Shown here in pieces: positions 1-11,654 of a stretch of DNA of 64,000 nt. Position 1 is the stretch's first letter. Every line of letters starts with the position of its first letter. The DNA lies in NCBI GenBank assembly GCA_964016985.1, contig OZ024830.1, positions 74,617,763 through 74,681,762 on the forward strand, written 5' to 3'. The stretch comes from Anodontia alba. Lineage: Eukaryota; Mollusca; Bivalvia; Lucinida; Lucinidae. Below the pieces are notes generated by a model. That model made no database searches. It worked only from the letters and a program-made list of their open reading frames with translations, and was not told where the DNA came from. The translations under genes were made by a program, and so were the position numbers.

Positions 1-430
1 ATTCATATATACCAGTTAATAAATTGTCATAAAACCCAAATACATCTGCCTGTCTAGATGAGTTTTCTGGAGGTAAATAGCATACACATAAAATTAAACA
101 TGTTCTATTGAATTTATGTTTTAGTCTTAGCCACAAAGTACCCTCATATGAGTTATCTACAACTTTGCATTCGAATTCTCTTAAAAGAGCGTTTTTAATG
201 AGAATACCAACGCCACCTGAGCCACATCTGGCTTGACATGCAGACGTTTCCCGTTCTGTCCAAACCACTCATACCCAGCTACCTCAAGTGTCTCATCATT
301 TTTTAGATGTGTTTCCACCACACCAACTATATCCAGATTTAAGGACAATAAACAGGACGCTCTAACCACATAATTATCACTAAAATTGTCTGAATTCCAA
401 CCCCTCACATTCCAACAGCCTGCTCTTATC
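1..430 (-). mobile_element. Non-LTR retrotransposon, apurinic-type endonuclease fragment (runs off left edge)
   Basis: The minus strand encodes the start of an exonuclease/endonuclease/phosphatase domain such as opens ORF2 of APE-type LINEs. Reading from about 430 downward there is a CWNVRGWNS start, then DIVGVVETHL (the metal-binding Glu motif), GYEWFGQNGK, and, after one frameshift near 235-245, CGSGGVGILIKNALL followed by LCVCYLPPENSSR near position 60. That order matches LINE endonucleases. In these elements the domain nicks target DNA to prime reverse transcription. The frameshift marks this copy as dead at least here. Reverse transcriptase would lie left of position 1 and cannot be seen. 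The clade (CR1, RTE-X or other) is not assigned. Confidence 0.8.
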
Positions 431-775
431 TAATTTCTCTACTATCTACATATCAACCGCCCTCACGCTTACTATAATGGTCAGAATGTCTATCCGAATG
501 CCAGTCTGACTGGTGACCACCCAGCTGGTCAGGCAGACGAGCATCCGGACGCTGTGAATGACGTACTTGATTCAAGGAGCTCCCATTATTGCCATTTCTA
601 GTGCGCCTGCTATCAGGAAGTCGATGTCTCTGCCCACTCTGGCTATCATAACCCTCTGTTGTATGTTCATATCTGCTACTTTCTTGATCTCCTTTTACAA
701 TACATTCTCCCTTCAAAATAATGTGTCTATCTCCTCTCCATATTTCTCCATAAAACATGTTATGGGTATTCATTA
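431..775 (-). other. Region upstream of the LINE endonuclease, with a weak polar ORF
   Basis: A 106-codon minus-strand frame (453-773) is rich in Arg, His, Ser, Gln and Asp and resembles the low-complexity linker or gag-like region that precedes some LINE endonucleases. Its stop lies just before the CWNVRG start, so it is not fused to the endonuclease in the present sequence. It could equally be a chance frame. A short inverted motif near 770-800 resembles the palindromic MITE described at 58748. Confidence 0.3.
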
Positions 776-1627
776 GAACTGCCTAGGAGAGACAATTCTA
801 ATGAATATCAACTAGCTATATTTTATTGAATAAACAGAAAAAAAAATCTTCAAATTATCACCAAATTACCCACCTTATCTGTTTCTCTGTCTTCTTCATA
901 AACTTTGCTGGTATCAAATCTAATTTCCCCTTATCAGGCCCCTACCTGTAAGGGTGGCCAAAGTCACCAAGATTTCTTATCTTAATCTCCTTATGGTCAT
1001 GGGCTTGTTATGCAATCCAAAATGTGTCAGAATACCTTAAATCTGCTGACTAGTAAGTCCATAGCTAAAAAGCATAGCATTCCACAGAAAAATCAAAGCA
1101 AACCAATCAAGTATTCCTATTAGATTTTAAAGAATTCTGTTCAGTTTTAAACTTTCACTTTTAAACTCTCACTTTCTTTGTAAAAATTAAAAAAAAAAAA
1201 ATAAATAAATAAATAACCTTGATGCTATGTGAGTTACTGGAAGAACCAAAGATTGAAAGAAATGAACAAAATCTTAAAAGGTTTGGGACATTTAGACAAC
1301 ACAAAACATATTTTTATGAACATACAAGTGAATAGCAACTATACCAAAATAAATACAGTCAATTAAATACAGTTAATTTAGGGTACAAAAATAAAAACTG
1401 CTTTATTAAGACAAAATCACTTCCTTTCAGCTAAATACAACAAATAAGCAAATAAGCAAGTAAATAATTAGTAAAATCACTGGAAGAAACAAAAATGGAA
1501 AGAAATAAAAATCAGATAAGATTTGTGACATGTAAACACTTACGCAAAATTATGCTTTTACGAACATACAAGAGAAGTTACTGACCTTAATACACAAAAT
1601 AAATAAATTAATAAATAAGTTGATGTA

Positions 1628-1672
<45 letters not shown>

Positions 1673-2600
1673 CAACAAAAAAACATAGTGTTAGTTGAAT
1701 AGTTTTTAAGAATTAAGTGTTCATGATGTACATGTAAAAGTAAATTAAATCAGAATAAATAAATTAATTGGTAGAAACAAAGACTGAAAGAATGAAAATA
1801 TATGAAACTTTTGTGACATATAAATATTATAAACAACAACACAATTATTGATAAACATACAACAAGCCTGGATGTATGAATTATACATCCCTTTCAACTC
1901 TTCATTATAGTGTGAAAATACAGGGTTTTGCAAAATATAATAATCCTTTCAAGAAATATCAAATTATCTCAGTTAAAACTGTTTTGCCAAATATAGAAAT
2001 ATATAAAATAAATAAATAAAAACAATATCTGTAGATATATATTATTTAGTTGTTAAAAAGTGATCTAATATGGTCTTTGCCCTCCATCATTAGACAAAAA
2101 AAAAAAAAAAAAAAAGCCTTAATTTTAAGAAATTGTTTGTTCAGTTTTGAAACTTTCACTGTAAATTTAACTATTAAAGAACAAAACAAAACAGAACTTG
2201 ACATTGATTTACTGGAAGGAAAAAAGATTGAAAGAAATAGAAAAAGGTTTAAAGATTTTTTATTTATTATAAACAACACAAGTATAATTTTGTATGATAA
2301 AGAAAACAATATCACTAAGTGCTATTTATGATTTATGAAAAAAAAAAAAAAAACATATATCAAAGGAAACTTACTTAAAAACTGGGAAGCCAATTTATAA
2401 AAATAAAAATAAATAAAAAAAAAAATAAAAAAAAGTATTTCAATTTTATCCTTCATCTTTGATACAAATTCATTGTCATCTTAAACTATCAAATAGATGC
2501 ATGTACAAAGTAACTTTAACAATAAAAAGGAATAAATGAATGAAAAATAATATCACAAATTAAAGATCACTTCTAAAACATGTCTTTTACATTAAGGACA
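776..2600. other. AT-rich sequence without a recognisable gene
   Basis: The stretch consists of AT-rich sequence with many poly-A and AAAT/AATA runs. Two paragraphs (about 1190-1700 and 2050-2450) look like diverged versions of one another, sharing phrases such as 'ggaagaaacaaaga' and 'gattgaaagaaa'. Open frames here are short, Phe/Lys-rich and read on both strands, as expected of AT-rich noncoding DNA. Confidence 0.6.
1631..1669. repeat. (CT)n/(AC)n microsatellite
   Basis: A short CT run is followed by about 15 AC dinucleotides. Confidence 0.95.
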
Positions 2601-2766
2601 GTGTTACCAACGCAATTTTGGGTGGGTAAATGTCCTGGTGGGTAAATGTCAAAACCTGTTTTTTGGTGGAAAATAAGACAAAATGTCATCAATTTGTCAT
2701 CTGCTGAATTAGCCCCCTATAGTAGTAAAGATTCAGTTGGACCCCGAATAGGACCAAGTACATGTA

Positions 2767-4089
2767 CAAGGGTCCTGTAAAAAGTTTTGTCACTGGGTTT
2801 AGATTACTTCAGTGCTATGTTTTATCAAACATATTTTTATTACAAACCTACAAAGTATTCCTCCTTTACTGAAACACATTTTTGTAACCTTTTTACCCAG
2901 TCGTGAAAAGCAGATAAATAGTCTTCTTTTGGTATCTGTTGGAGACACTGATAAATAGCGCTACCAAGAGAACTTATAGACATATACTTATTTCCAGAAA
3001 GCATTTTCTTAAGCCTTGGAAATAAAACGAAGTCACAGGGACTCAGGTCAGGTGAATAAGGTGGATGGTTTAAAACTTTCATTTTTTCAGAAGCCAAAAA
3101 AGACTTCACAACGTCACACTTATTAGAGGAGGCGTTGTCATGTCAAAGGTGGACTCCTGATCATCCTTTGCTTGGTCGTTTCTTATTGTAAAACTCTTTC
3201 ACTTTCTTCAGTACAGAAATCATGTAGAATCGACCAGTGATTGTATAACCAGATAGACAAGGCACTTGAATGACTGGCCCACTTGAATTAAAGAAAACTG
3301 CGTACAACATCTTTTTTGAACTTAATTATGGTTCTCTTGGCAATACATGGGCGTTTTTTATCTTTTCGCTTCCATTGCTTTTTATCAGCCCTTTTTTGTG
3401 GCTCAAACATGTGCACCCAGGTTTCATCACCTGTTAGCAAGTTAGAACTGACCCAACAATTTCTTCAAAAGTTCCCGGTCATATTTAAGGTGTTGTGTCT
3501 TATGCTCCTCAGTGAGCAAATGAGGTATCCACCTAGCGCAAACCTCTCTCAGGTCCAAACGCTTTTTTCAAAACTGTCTTCTGATATGCCAGTACAACTA
3601 GCTATATCTTTGACAGACAATCGCAGCATCTTGTTCGACCACAATCTTAACTGAAGCGATGTTAGCCTTGGTAACAGAGGTTTTAGGCCTTCCAGGATGG
3701 GTATCATCTTCAACAGAAAATTTCCAAGCCTTAAAAGCTTTAATCCACCTAAAACCTGTGCGCATTGAAAAGGTCTGAGGTCCATATATACCACTAATTC
3801 ATTTAATATCTGCTTTGAATCTATATTAAGCCTAATGCGGCATTTAATATAGCTACGAATTTCAGTCTTCTGGTCCATGTACCAATGTAACAAGTAAATT
3901 GGTCAATGTTTATGACTGCATCTATTTCAATTTGAAATAACTCGGTCAGTTTGGAAAAAAATTTGCACGAAATAAACAGGTATCGTTAGCTATTCAACAC
4001 ACCATTCAAGTGCAGTGAAGCATTTTAAAATATACCTGGGACATAACAAAGGAAGCCTGTTAGTGACAGAACTTTTTGCATGACCCTCG
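2767..4089 (-). mobile_element. Complete Tc1/mariner-class transposon (mariner), inactive
   Basis: The ends at 2767-2794 and 4062-4089 form 28-bp inverted repeats (core AAAAAGTT-TGTCACT) differing at four positions, flanked by TA on each side, the mariner target duplication. The length of 1,323 bp is typical for mariner. The transposase gene is on the minus strand. The insertion lies in one arm of a foldback repeat, so it is younger than that repeat. Confidence 0.92.
2838..3895 (-). pseudogene. Mariner transposase, degraded
   Basis: Reading the minus strand from 3895, a helix-turn-helix start (MDQKTEIRSYIKCRIRLNID) leads into RLSVKDIASCTGISE, then TGDETWVHMFE near 3400-3435 (first catalytic Asp), HDNASS near 3135 (second Asp), and HPPYSPDLSPCDF near 3050-3080 (third Asp, the mariner D,D34D pattern). 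The protein ends KEEYFVGL. Pieces sit in different frames, with at least two frame changes in the N-terminal half, and a TGA stop lies directly before HDNA. No functional protein can be made. In live copies the enzyme binds the terminal repeats and moves the element by cut and paste into TA sites. The closest recognisable style is the mariner transposase also found in SETMAR-like proteins. Confidence 0.92.
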
Positions 4090-4165
4090 TATTAAGTTTA
4101 CATTAATCTGAACTTTGTTTGGCTTTCAATAACAAATTGCCTTTACCAAGAAAATATTTTCATAT

Positions 4166-4795
4166 TATTATTATTTGCTGACTGACCACATAACATAGTG
4201 CATCTTATTTGAAAAGTAACTGTCCCAACAAGTAAAAATGAACCTATTCATATATAATGAATCTGATCTGTCTGTGCATTAGCTGGATACTGTGTGATTA
4301 TATGAAATTTCAAAACCCTAGCATCCACAGTTCAAAACTTAAGCTATGCATCAAAAAGAGAGCAATTGTAAAAATGCACAAAGTTATAAAGGGCCATAAC
4401 TCATGAAGTAATTTTTATAATTTATTTAAAAGTTAATCAGATCATTTACTCATCAATACCAATCTATTCACCAGGTTTCAAGGCTCTAGCTTCAATAGCT
4501 TTGGAGATATTTTGCTGACAAGATTTCATCTATATTTTTTCAAAGGGCCATAACTCAGTAAAGGGGCATAATCCTGATGGGGAAAAAAATATGGGTCAGC
4601 TATTTTTTCATGAAGAATCCATACATGAAATTTCAAAACCCTAGCATGCATGGCTCAGAAGTTATGCCATGCATCAAAAAGTGTAACGGATGTCTGCACA
4701 GATGGACTGACAGATGCACGCACACACAAACGTCCCAGATGCAATTTGCCCCTCCAACTTCTTCGAAGTTGGGGGCATAAAAAATAATGATACTA
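4166..4795. repeat. Dispersed repeat, copy 1 (ends in an 'acttcttcgaagt' hairpin)
   Basis: The text 'gggccataactca...aatttcaaaaccctagcatgca...cccctccaacttcttcgaagttggggg' recurs at 17880-18385. Inside, 4300-4420 and 4600-4690 repeat each other. The end carries a perfect small hairpin (4752-4782) and a CGCACACAC/ACGG-type stretch common in mollusc dispersed repeats. Here it forms most of the loop between the foldback arms. Confidence 0.7.
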
Positions 4796-5000
4796 TAAAA
4801 ATATTTTCTTTGTAAACGAAAGGCAATTTGTTACTGAAAGTCTAACACCGTTCAGATTATTGTAAACTTAATGCATGTATGCATGTACTTGGTCCAATTC
4901 AGGGTCCTATTGAACCTTTACTACTCTCTGGGCTAGTTCAGCAGATGACAAATTGCTGACATTTTTTCTTATTTTTTTTTTCCATACAACAGGTTTGACA

Positions 5001-5458
5001 TTTCATGCAAATTGTATCTGCTGAAGACAACTTGCATGGAATGTCAAATCATGTGGAAATAATTTGTTTGAAATTTATGTCAAAACCTGTTTTCAGGGGA
5101 AAATGTAAAAAAAACAAAACAAAAAAAACTTCAAAATGTTGTCTGCTGAAAATTTTATACAGTGTACTAAGACTTAAAACATTTACTTAATTGTCAAAAC
5201 AAGTTAATTATAGTGTGAAAATATTAAACCTTCACAAAATATAATAATGCTTTCAAAAATATCTCAATTAAAACTGTTTTATGAAAAGAAAAAAAAAAGA
5301 AAAAATGAATAGATAAATAAATAAAATGAATACACGTACTTTAGTTGTAAAAACAGTGTTTAATATGGTCTTGGACCCAATATACTTTACGTATTAAGTC
5401 CTCTAACAGGTATTTACAAGAAAACTGATGCAAAGCATCAGTATGCTGGGAAACTAAT
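5001..5458. other. AT-rich sequence with a partial foldback-family copy
   Basis: About 5005-5165 contains 'catttcatgcaaattgt' and its inverted partner 'acttgcatggaatgtca', a partial member of the palindromic family seen at 35145. The rest is A-rich and without a gene. Confidence 0.5.
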
Positions 5459-6479
5459 GGGCCATTTCAAAAAAAATGAGTCAAAAGTGTGACATTGGAG
5501 GTCAAAAATAAAAATCAGTTTGAGTCAATGCTGTCTATCAAAAAATTAACTTTGATGATACAGGTTTCACAAAATGTAGATGAGAAATGAAAAGAAGGCA
5601 ACACGTTTTTGAAAATTTTGAATTCATTTCAACTTTTTTGTATTTTTTGTTCAATTACAGGATTTTTCCAAGATGGAATATGTTTGGAAATACATATCTT
5701 TTCCGCACAATTTTATATATGTATTGACAACATATATATAAAGGAAAAATTTGACATAAAAATTGGTCATATTTGTGTTATTTATTGAGAATTTTGGCTT
5801 TTTAAAGCAAATTTAAGCACTTGTTTTTTTTATCTTTACCACAAAAAGTTTTTATAAAAACCTGATTAAATAGAATTAAGCAGTAAAAGATGCACTGTGG
5901 ACAACATTAAGTATCCTGCTGCATGTATGCAAAATTTTGACAGGATGTGACAAGCGGTTTTTTCTCAAGACTATTTAAAAAAAATGTTGTATTTTATAAT
6001 AATTTGTTACACTCGGGACAAAATGAGAAACTTTAATATTATTCTACTTTTCATTCAATTTCTCTCTGACAGCTTGCATTTTTTCTAAGTTTTATGTTAT
6101 GGAAACATTTGTAGTTGAAATAATTCAAGTTTTTACCAATCTGAAACTATATTTGTACAAAACATAACTATAGAACACAAATAATTGAACTTTAGTACAA
6201 AGAAACTAGTCATTCTGCACAAGAAAGGCTTTCTGTAAGCAATGGTTTTGTCAGGTGCTTAGGGAAAACCAATATGCTTGATTAAAATATTTAATATTGT
6301 GTCTTCACTTTATGTTAGAATGCAGCCATTTTAAAGTCTTTGGTCTTAACTGTTACACTCGGGACAAAAAAAATGCTCTTCAGTTTTTTGACATTGGTAG
6401 AGCCGGTTTGTGACTTCCATTTAGTTCTATGGTGTCAAATTTCATCAGTATCCCTCTCCCTAAAAACACTTCAGGCGGT

Positions 6480-7690
6480 TTCAGCCACAACTGCTATCTT
6501 GAAAATCTATTTTGAATGTCTTCTCCTGAACTGAAAGTCCCAATTGACTTGAAGCTTGGTACGGGAGCATCTGGGTGACTTGTAGATCAATAAAAGCTAA
6601 AATCATTGCGATCAGAAATCCAAGATGGCAGATATCTTGAAAATTAATCTATTTTTTGCTTCTTTTCTTGATCTTAAAGGCCAGTTGACTCAAAACTAAA
6701 AATTTGTAGGAAGCATCATGGTGACTGGTAGATCAAAACTGGCTAAAATTGTTCCTATTGGAAATCCAGAATGGCTGCCATGGGGGCCATCTTGAAAATC
6801 TATTTTTTTTTTCTTTTTTTTTTTTCCACTTCTCCTCCTGAACCGAAAGGCCAGTTAACTTGAAACTTGGTAGGAAACATTGGGGTGACTTGTAGATCAA
6901 ATATAGCTTAAACCATTCCGATCGTAAATCTAAGATGGCCACAACCTTGAAACTCTATTTTGTGCTTCTTCTTCTGAACCAAAAGGCCAACAGACTTGAA
7001 ACTTGGTAGGAAGCATCAGGGTTTACCTGTAGATCACATATAGCTCAAATCTTTTCACTCAGATATCCAAGATGCCTGCCATGGTGGTCATCTTGAATTT
7101 CTATTTTTCTCTTCCTCTTCTGAACTGAAAGGCTAACTGGCTTGAAACTTGATACCGTAGGAAGCATCAGGGTGACTTTTAGAGAAAAACTAGCTAAAAT
7201 CCTTCCAGTCGGAAATCCAAGATGGCCTACATGGCTGCTATCTTGGAAATCTATTTTGTGCTTCTCCTGAACCAAATGGCCAGTTGACTCTTAACTTGGT
7301 AGAAAGCATCAGGGTGATTGTAGGTCAAAAAACAGCGAAAACCGTGTCGATTGGAAATACAGGATGGTCGCCAATCTTGAAAATCTATTTTGAACATCTT
7401 CTCCTGAACAGAAAGGCCCACGGACTCTAAACTTATATGACAGGAAGTATCGAGATGACTTGTAGATCAAAAATAACTAATCATTCTGATAAGAAATCCA
7501 AGATGGTCCCACACCAGCCCTATTGAAAATCTACTTTGAACTTTTTCTCCAGAACCATATATTGGAAGTATTGAGTTGACTTGTAGTTCAGAAGCAAAAA
7601 TCATTCTGACTGGAAATCCAACATAGCTGTCATCTTGAAAATCTATATTGAACCGAAAGGCCAACTGACTCAAACTTCTTTGGTAATCAG
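6480..7690 (-). repeat. Diverged tandem array, unit about 130-150 bp
   Basis: About eight units share, in plus-strand order, 'gaaaggccagttgacttgaaacttggtaggaagcatcagggtgacttgtagatcaaa', 'ggaaatccaagatggc' and 'catcttgaaaatctatttt'. On the minus strand the array begins with 'acaagagggccaagatg' (about 7725), the usual opening of a dispersed tandem repeat in mollusc genomes. It therefore looks like a separate repeat lodged inside the 5459-9052 element. Confidence 0.75.
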
Positions 7691-7734
7691 GTGAGCGATG
7701 CAGGGTCATCTTGGCCCTCTTGTTTAGTTTAGGG

Positions 7735-7826
7735 TCTGTCTTAAGCCTCTCCCTAAACTTTCTCACTCTTTCTGCTGATGAGCCTGGCCTCTTTTTTTTC
7801 TGTAAATTTTTTTGACCTTGAGACAA
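7735..7826 (-). pseudogene. Short basic ORF remnant (SSAERVRKFRERLKTDP)
   Basis: The minus strand encodes about 27 residues, KKKRPGSSAERVRKFRERLK followed by TDPKL, before running into the tandem repeat. The pattern S-A-E-R-x-R-K-F/Y-R-x-R-L-K-x-D-P resembles the start of a recurrent family of uncharacterised invertebrate proteins, many apparently transposon-linked. The frame opens with TTG rather than ATG. A 'tttacag' just inside it could be a splice acceptor. Function is unknown. It may be all that is left of the gene of the surrounding transposon. Confidence 0.4.
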
Positions 7827-9056
7827 AAGGCAGCTTCACAACAAATTTTGTCATTTTTCACAAATTTAACAGTTCAACTGTAAAAAGTCAAGAAATTTCA
7901 TGCCACAATTCATTTCAAAAACTTTATGTCCCGAGTGTAACGCTATTTTCTTAATTTTACTGCTGTATAAAGATGATTTTTAAAATATAGGCACTTATAT
8001 TTAAGTATTTTTTATGTTTTCTGTTTCATGATGCATATTTTTTACCTTATATATGAAGGTATGACAAGATTGTAAGACCATCATTTTCCAACCAAACATG
8101 ATTTTTGTTGTACGCAAAGACAAAAAACATCAAGATTTTTAAAAATATTACATCAATACAGTCTTATTTCCAGTAAAAGTCCCTTCAAAATTAAAGTACA
8201 AAGACTCTTCTTATAACTTGTAATAGGTTTACTTTTGTTACTTTTTATGGTACTGATTTAAGGCACTAAACAATGTACAAAGGCTTTAATGCAAATAAGG
8301 TGTTACACTCGGGACATTTGTTTTTAGCTCCTAAAAAGGCACACAAGCCTTTCACCATGAAAATCTTTGGATGTATTAACTTATGGGCACTTGGTTTCAT
8401 GAAATATAAAACAGAATGCAAATTAAAGCAGCATGTGGAGATGATATGAGCATTTAAAGTCAAAATGTTACACTCGGGACATTTGTGGGTTACAACACAT
8501 ATAATGGTGCTTGTTAAGTATAAATGAACATGCATTAGTAAGTTCATGCTTTTTAGGAAGCTGTAACATTGGGCTTACCAACTAGGGTTAGTCTGGCTAA
8601 TATAGATCTACTGTATGCAAATTATAATAGACTTCTTTCAAAGATTAGTGTTTTGGTGCTGACAAAATTTTCCACACATGCTTCCTTCTGAGAGGGTTCA
8701 AAAGTAACAAAATATTTGAAAAAAGTTATCCATATCCAAAAACTATATGCTGAATAAGTGATGTTTACTGTGAAATATAAGGTTATCTCTACAAGAGTGT
8801 TTATTCTGTATGATAGCCAGATGAAAATTGATGTTTACTTTAAATGTCACACTTTTTTTGTTACACTCGGGACAATTTTGTCTACTTAATGTTATAGAAT
8901 TTTTTTTCTATTGAACCTATACTTACGAAATTTGGCCGCAACTTTAACATTTTTATAACACATAATATGGCATGAACTTATCATTAGCAAGTCTTTTCAG
9001 TTTTGGTGCAGGTCAGTTTGAAACAAAAGACTCATTTTTTTTTAAATGGCCCTAAT

Positions 9057-9972
9057 CTGTTATGCATTACTTAGCTCCCTATAGATCATAGTATAGTGAA
9101 AAAATGTTATAATTTATGAACGGTTGTAATTATATAAATCATAGCAATACTCAACTATAAAAACATTATAGACGTTATCAGAGCTATGTAAAAAAAAAAT
9201 CAACTATGATCGTCTGTTTTCTAGCCCGCATACTTAATTACATGTCGCTATCCATAGCCTAGGCTGAACATACTATATCTGAAATCATCTATGTAGCAGT
9301 GTTTCGTTCTTTTCTCCACTCATAATGTTTGCTTTCAGCCCAAATCTTTCCATGCTTGAATATCAAATTAAACTGTATTATTAAACCAGCTTATAATCTG
9401 TTTGATTTGAGAATGCATATTTCCAATCATAAACAAAGAAAAATAGCTTTTGTTTCTTCTTCGTAGTAAGACGGAAAAAGACAAAATGAAAAATTCAAAC
9501 ATGTACAAATATTGACAGCAACAAGGTCATTTCAGGTCAAATGGTCAAATTGGGGCTCCTATGGGAAAATTGCTCATTTCTCTTTTAAATGAGCAAACCC
9601 CACATTACTACATTCATTCTACACAGTACTCCCATTTTTTAAATGACAGATTCATCTGTCATTCCTTGCTGGCATACGCATTTTCAAGTTGCATCCGGCT
9701 TTCACTACCACTGAAATATGTGTCCGCTCAAAATGTAGTCCGATTTATATGAATATAAAGCTATAAATATCTTTATAGCGCCGTGCAATTTTTAAAGCAG
9801 GCGACATTCAGATTCTCCCCTGTTTTGCAGAGAAAACCAGACTAAGAATTTCATATGACTTTTTTGCCAGCGGATGAATTGCATAAATTTCTCTGATTAT
9901 AAATAAGAGAAAAAAATGAAATTGTTATCTGCTACAGTCATAGTAATTAAGCTATGCAGTTTAAGGGTTATT
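9057..9972. other. No gene seen
   Basis: AT-rich sequence. A 63-codon plus frame (9561-9752) has no recognisable motif. The repeats found elsewhere in the window are not evident here. Confidence 0.6.
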
Positions 9973-10266
9973 GTTTGTGTTGAGGTTTTACGGCCCAGTC
10001 AACCCAATGTGGTCATGTCAAGCGCGGTCAGTTTACCAAACCGCACGTTTACTGGGCAGGCTTAGTCCTCTTAGTGGTTAACCAGTATTGTGCACATTCT
10101 TTCGCCAGAAACTGACAATTGCCCTTCTTGAATCAGCGGAAGAGATAGAATGACCGTAGAAAATATTTCGTGATCAATCTCCACGAAAGAATGTTGCCGA
10201 CCTCAGCGGGGGTTGAACCCGTGACCTCCTGGTCTCCAGTCGGACGGCGCATTCAACTGGTTAACA
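9973..10266 (-). mobile_element. tRNA-derived SINE, full-length copy
   Basis: Reading the minus strand from 10266, a tRNA-like head carries a box-B match (GGTTCAACCCC near 10210-10222). It is followed by a conserved body ('gattcaagaagggcaattgtcag', 'gcacaatactggttaacc', 'ggactaagcctgcccagtaaac') and a tail ending 'gggttgactgggccgtaaaacctcaacacaaac'. The body and tail recur at 20532-20652 (minus), 34716-34950 (plus) and 61725-61905 (plus). Only this copy keeps the head. RNA polymerase III would transcribe such an element, and a LINE would mobilise it. Confidence 0.8.
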
Positions 10267-10589
10267 TAATCAACATACTTGTGTATCAATACGCCTGTGC
10301 TGGACTAAAGACATGGCGTGAGAAATTAGACCATAATCTACTGTTACCAGCAATATAAACACTGTCTAATCAGCTCTTACTGTCCAAATATAGATTCTGA
10401 AGATTTTTTTTATGCTTGATAATTAAAGAAAAAAAAAAGCTGTGCTCATAATCATGCTGCAAAGTGTTTTCTTCGATATTAGCTCAGTGTGTTAGATAGG
10501 TTGTAAGGTTGATCTGCGCAATTTTTTGTTAGCTATTAATAGAACAGGTGCCGCTTCATGACCCGCTATAAAAAAATAACCAGATATTT

Positions 10590-10690
10590 TTACCTTAAAA
10601 CATAATTTGACATATTTCTTGCAAATTGTCTCAAAAGAGGAATCAATTTGCATGAAATGTCAAATGCCAGTCTCCTTGGGGAAAAAAAAT
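10590..10690. repeat. Palindromic MITE (CATGAAATGTCAAA family), partial
   Basis: The stretch 'ttgacatatttcttgcaaattgtctcaaaagaggaatcaatttgcatgaaatgtcaaa' folds on itself and matches the core of the copies at 35145 and 56010. Confidence 0.65.
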
Positions 10691-11654
10691 CAAAATATGG
10701 CAACATGAAACTTTTATACAGAGCACTTGCCCATTTGTTTGAGGTGTGTAAAAAAATCAATACTGTCGGATTAAAGGGACAGGGCTTTAAGTCAAACATT
10801 ACAATGTTGTTGATTTGCTTTACATTATATATAAATATTTTCGCTGCAGCATTTTAATACATAGGATGCTTGGATTTAAAGTGTAACTATATTTGTCAGA
10901 AAAAATGGAAAGTGTTGAAAATCTATATTGCTATCTGCAGCGCAATGTTAACTACTCAAGATATTCGGTTATTTCCTTTTATTGAATGTTCGATTGTGAA
11001 AGTGAAAGCAGACAACAAGTTGGCTTCTTTAAAAAGAACCCAAATGAATCTAGGTCCGCATCTTGTTTTGAGTTTGCAGATTTGCACAGCAAATTTAACG
11101 ACTTCATTTGCAACCAATTTTTAAGTACAGGTATTAAGTTACTGAAGAAAATTTACCACAATTTCAGCTCTATATTGCATGTGAGAACTGGCTTTTTGCA
11201 ACATTTTGAGATAAACTTTTTCTTTTGAAACTTCAAAACATCAAATGGAACTTCATAGCACTATATAGCACTATATAACAAAATTGGACGGTTTTCAAAA
11301 ATCCGTGCTTTAATAAAGCGAAGTCCGGGCAGACGTCGTCTGGCAGATTTATCTTTTGGTTAATTTTTCTGATAAACCCATCCATAATGCCGTTAGGTGT
11401 TCTTCCTGTATAGGTTTTATACAAATTAAGATTTTTTTTTGATGAATTTCTGACAGAATCTGCCATTTCAGTGCCTTTGGCGCTTTGATTTATTTCACTA
11501 TGTTACCAACAGCACAGTTCTCTGCTGCAAAATAAAAAAAAAATGTGGGGGTGAATAGTTATATATAGCCCCACTAAGAACCCCATAAAACTGGAAGAAA
11601 ACCGATCGAGGTTCTTCAAATGCATACACATTTTACAAAAACAACCTTAAACAG
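10691..11654. other. No convincing gene
   Basis: Short open frames on both strands (for example 10986-11228 plus and 11233-11466 minus) overlap and show no domain motifs. No splice-supported exon was recognised. Confidence 0.55.

Larger units (their letters stand above)
2605..5000. repeat. Foldback (inverted) repeat interrupted by a mariner element
   Basis: Sequence at 2640-2766 plus 4090-4165 is matched in reverse complement by about 4800-5000. Shared phrases include 'gaccaagtacatg', 'cagcagatgacaaattg', 'aagtttaca.taatctgaac' and 'aacaaattgcctt'. The mariner element at 2767-4089 splits the left arm at a TA dinucleotide, while the right arm is uninterrupted and preserves the empty site. The outer parts of the arms carry the 'caatttgtc(a/g)tctgctgaa' motif of the palindromic family seen at 35145. 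Confidence 0.75.
6006..8874. repeat. Six exact copies of a 15-mer, GTTACACTCGGGACA
   Basis: Forward copies lie at 6006-6020, 6352-6366, 8302-8316, 8467-8481 and 8860-8874, and one reversed copy at 7927-7941. The flanks do not align well beyond the motif. Read on the opposite strand the 15-mer TGTCCCGAGTGTAAC would encode Cys-Pro-Glu-Cys-Asn, and the copies at 8302 and 8467 fall in one open frame. It may be a binding site or a remnant of repeated coding sequence. Confidence 0.9.
5459..9052. mobile_element. Unclassified 3.6-kb DNA transposon with TIRs and TAAT target duplication
   Basis: The left end (5459-5482) and the reverse complement of the right end (9029-9052) agree at 23 of 24 positions: GGGCCATTT, an A-run, then TGAGTC. 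TAAT lies immediately outside both ends (5455-5458 and 9053-9056), a 4-bp target-site duplication. No intact transposase is visible. The interior holds a diverged tandem array (6480-7690), a short basic ORF remnant (7735-7826) and six exact copies of GTTACACTCGGGACA. A 4-bp duplication is compatible with several superfamilies (Chapaev, Ginger, Sola, Academ), so I leave it unassigned. Confidence 0.75.
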
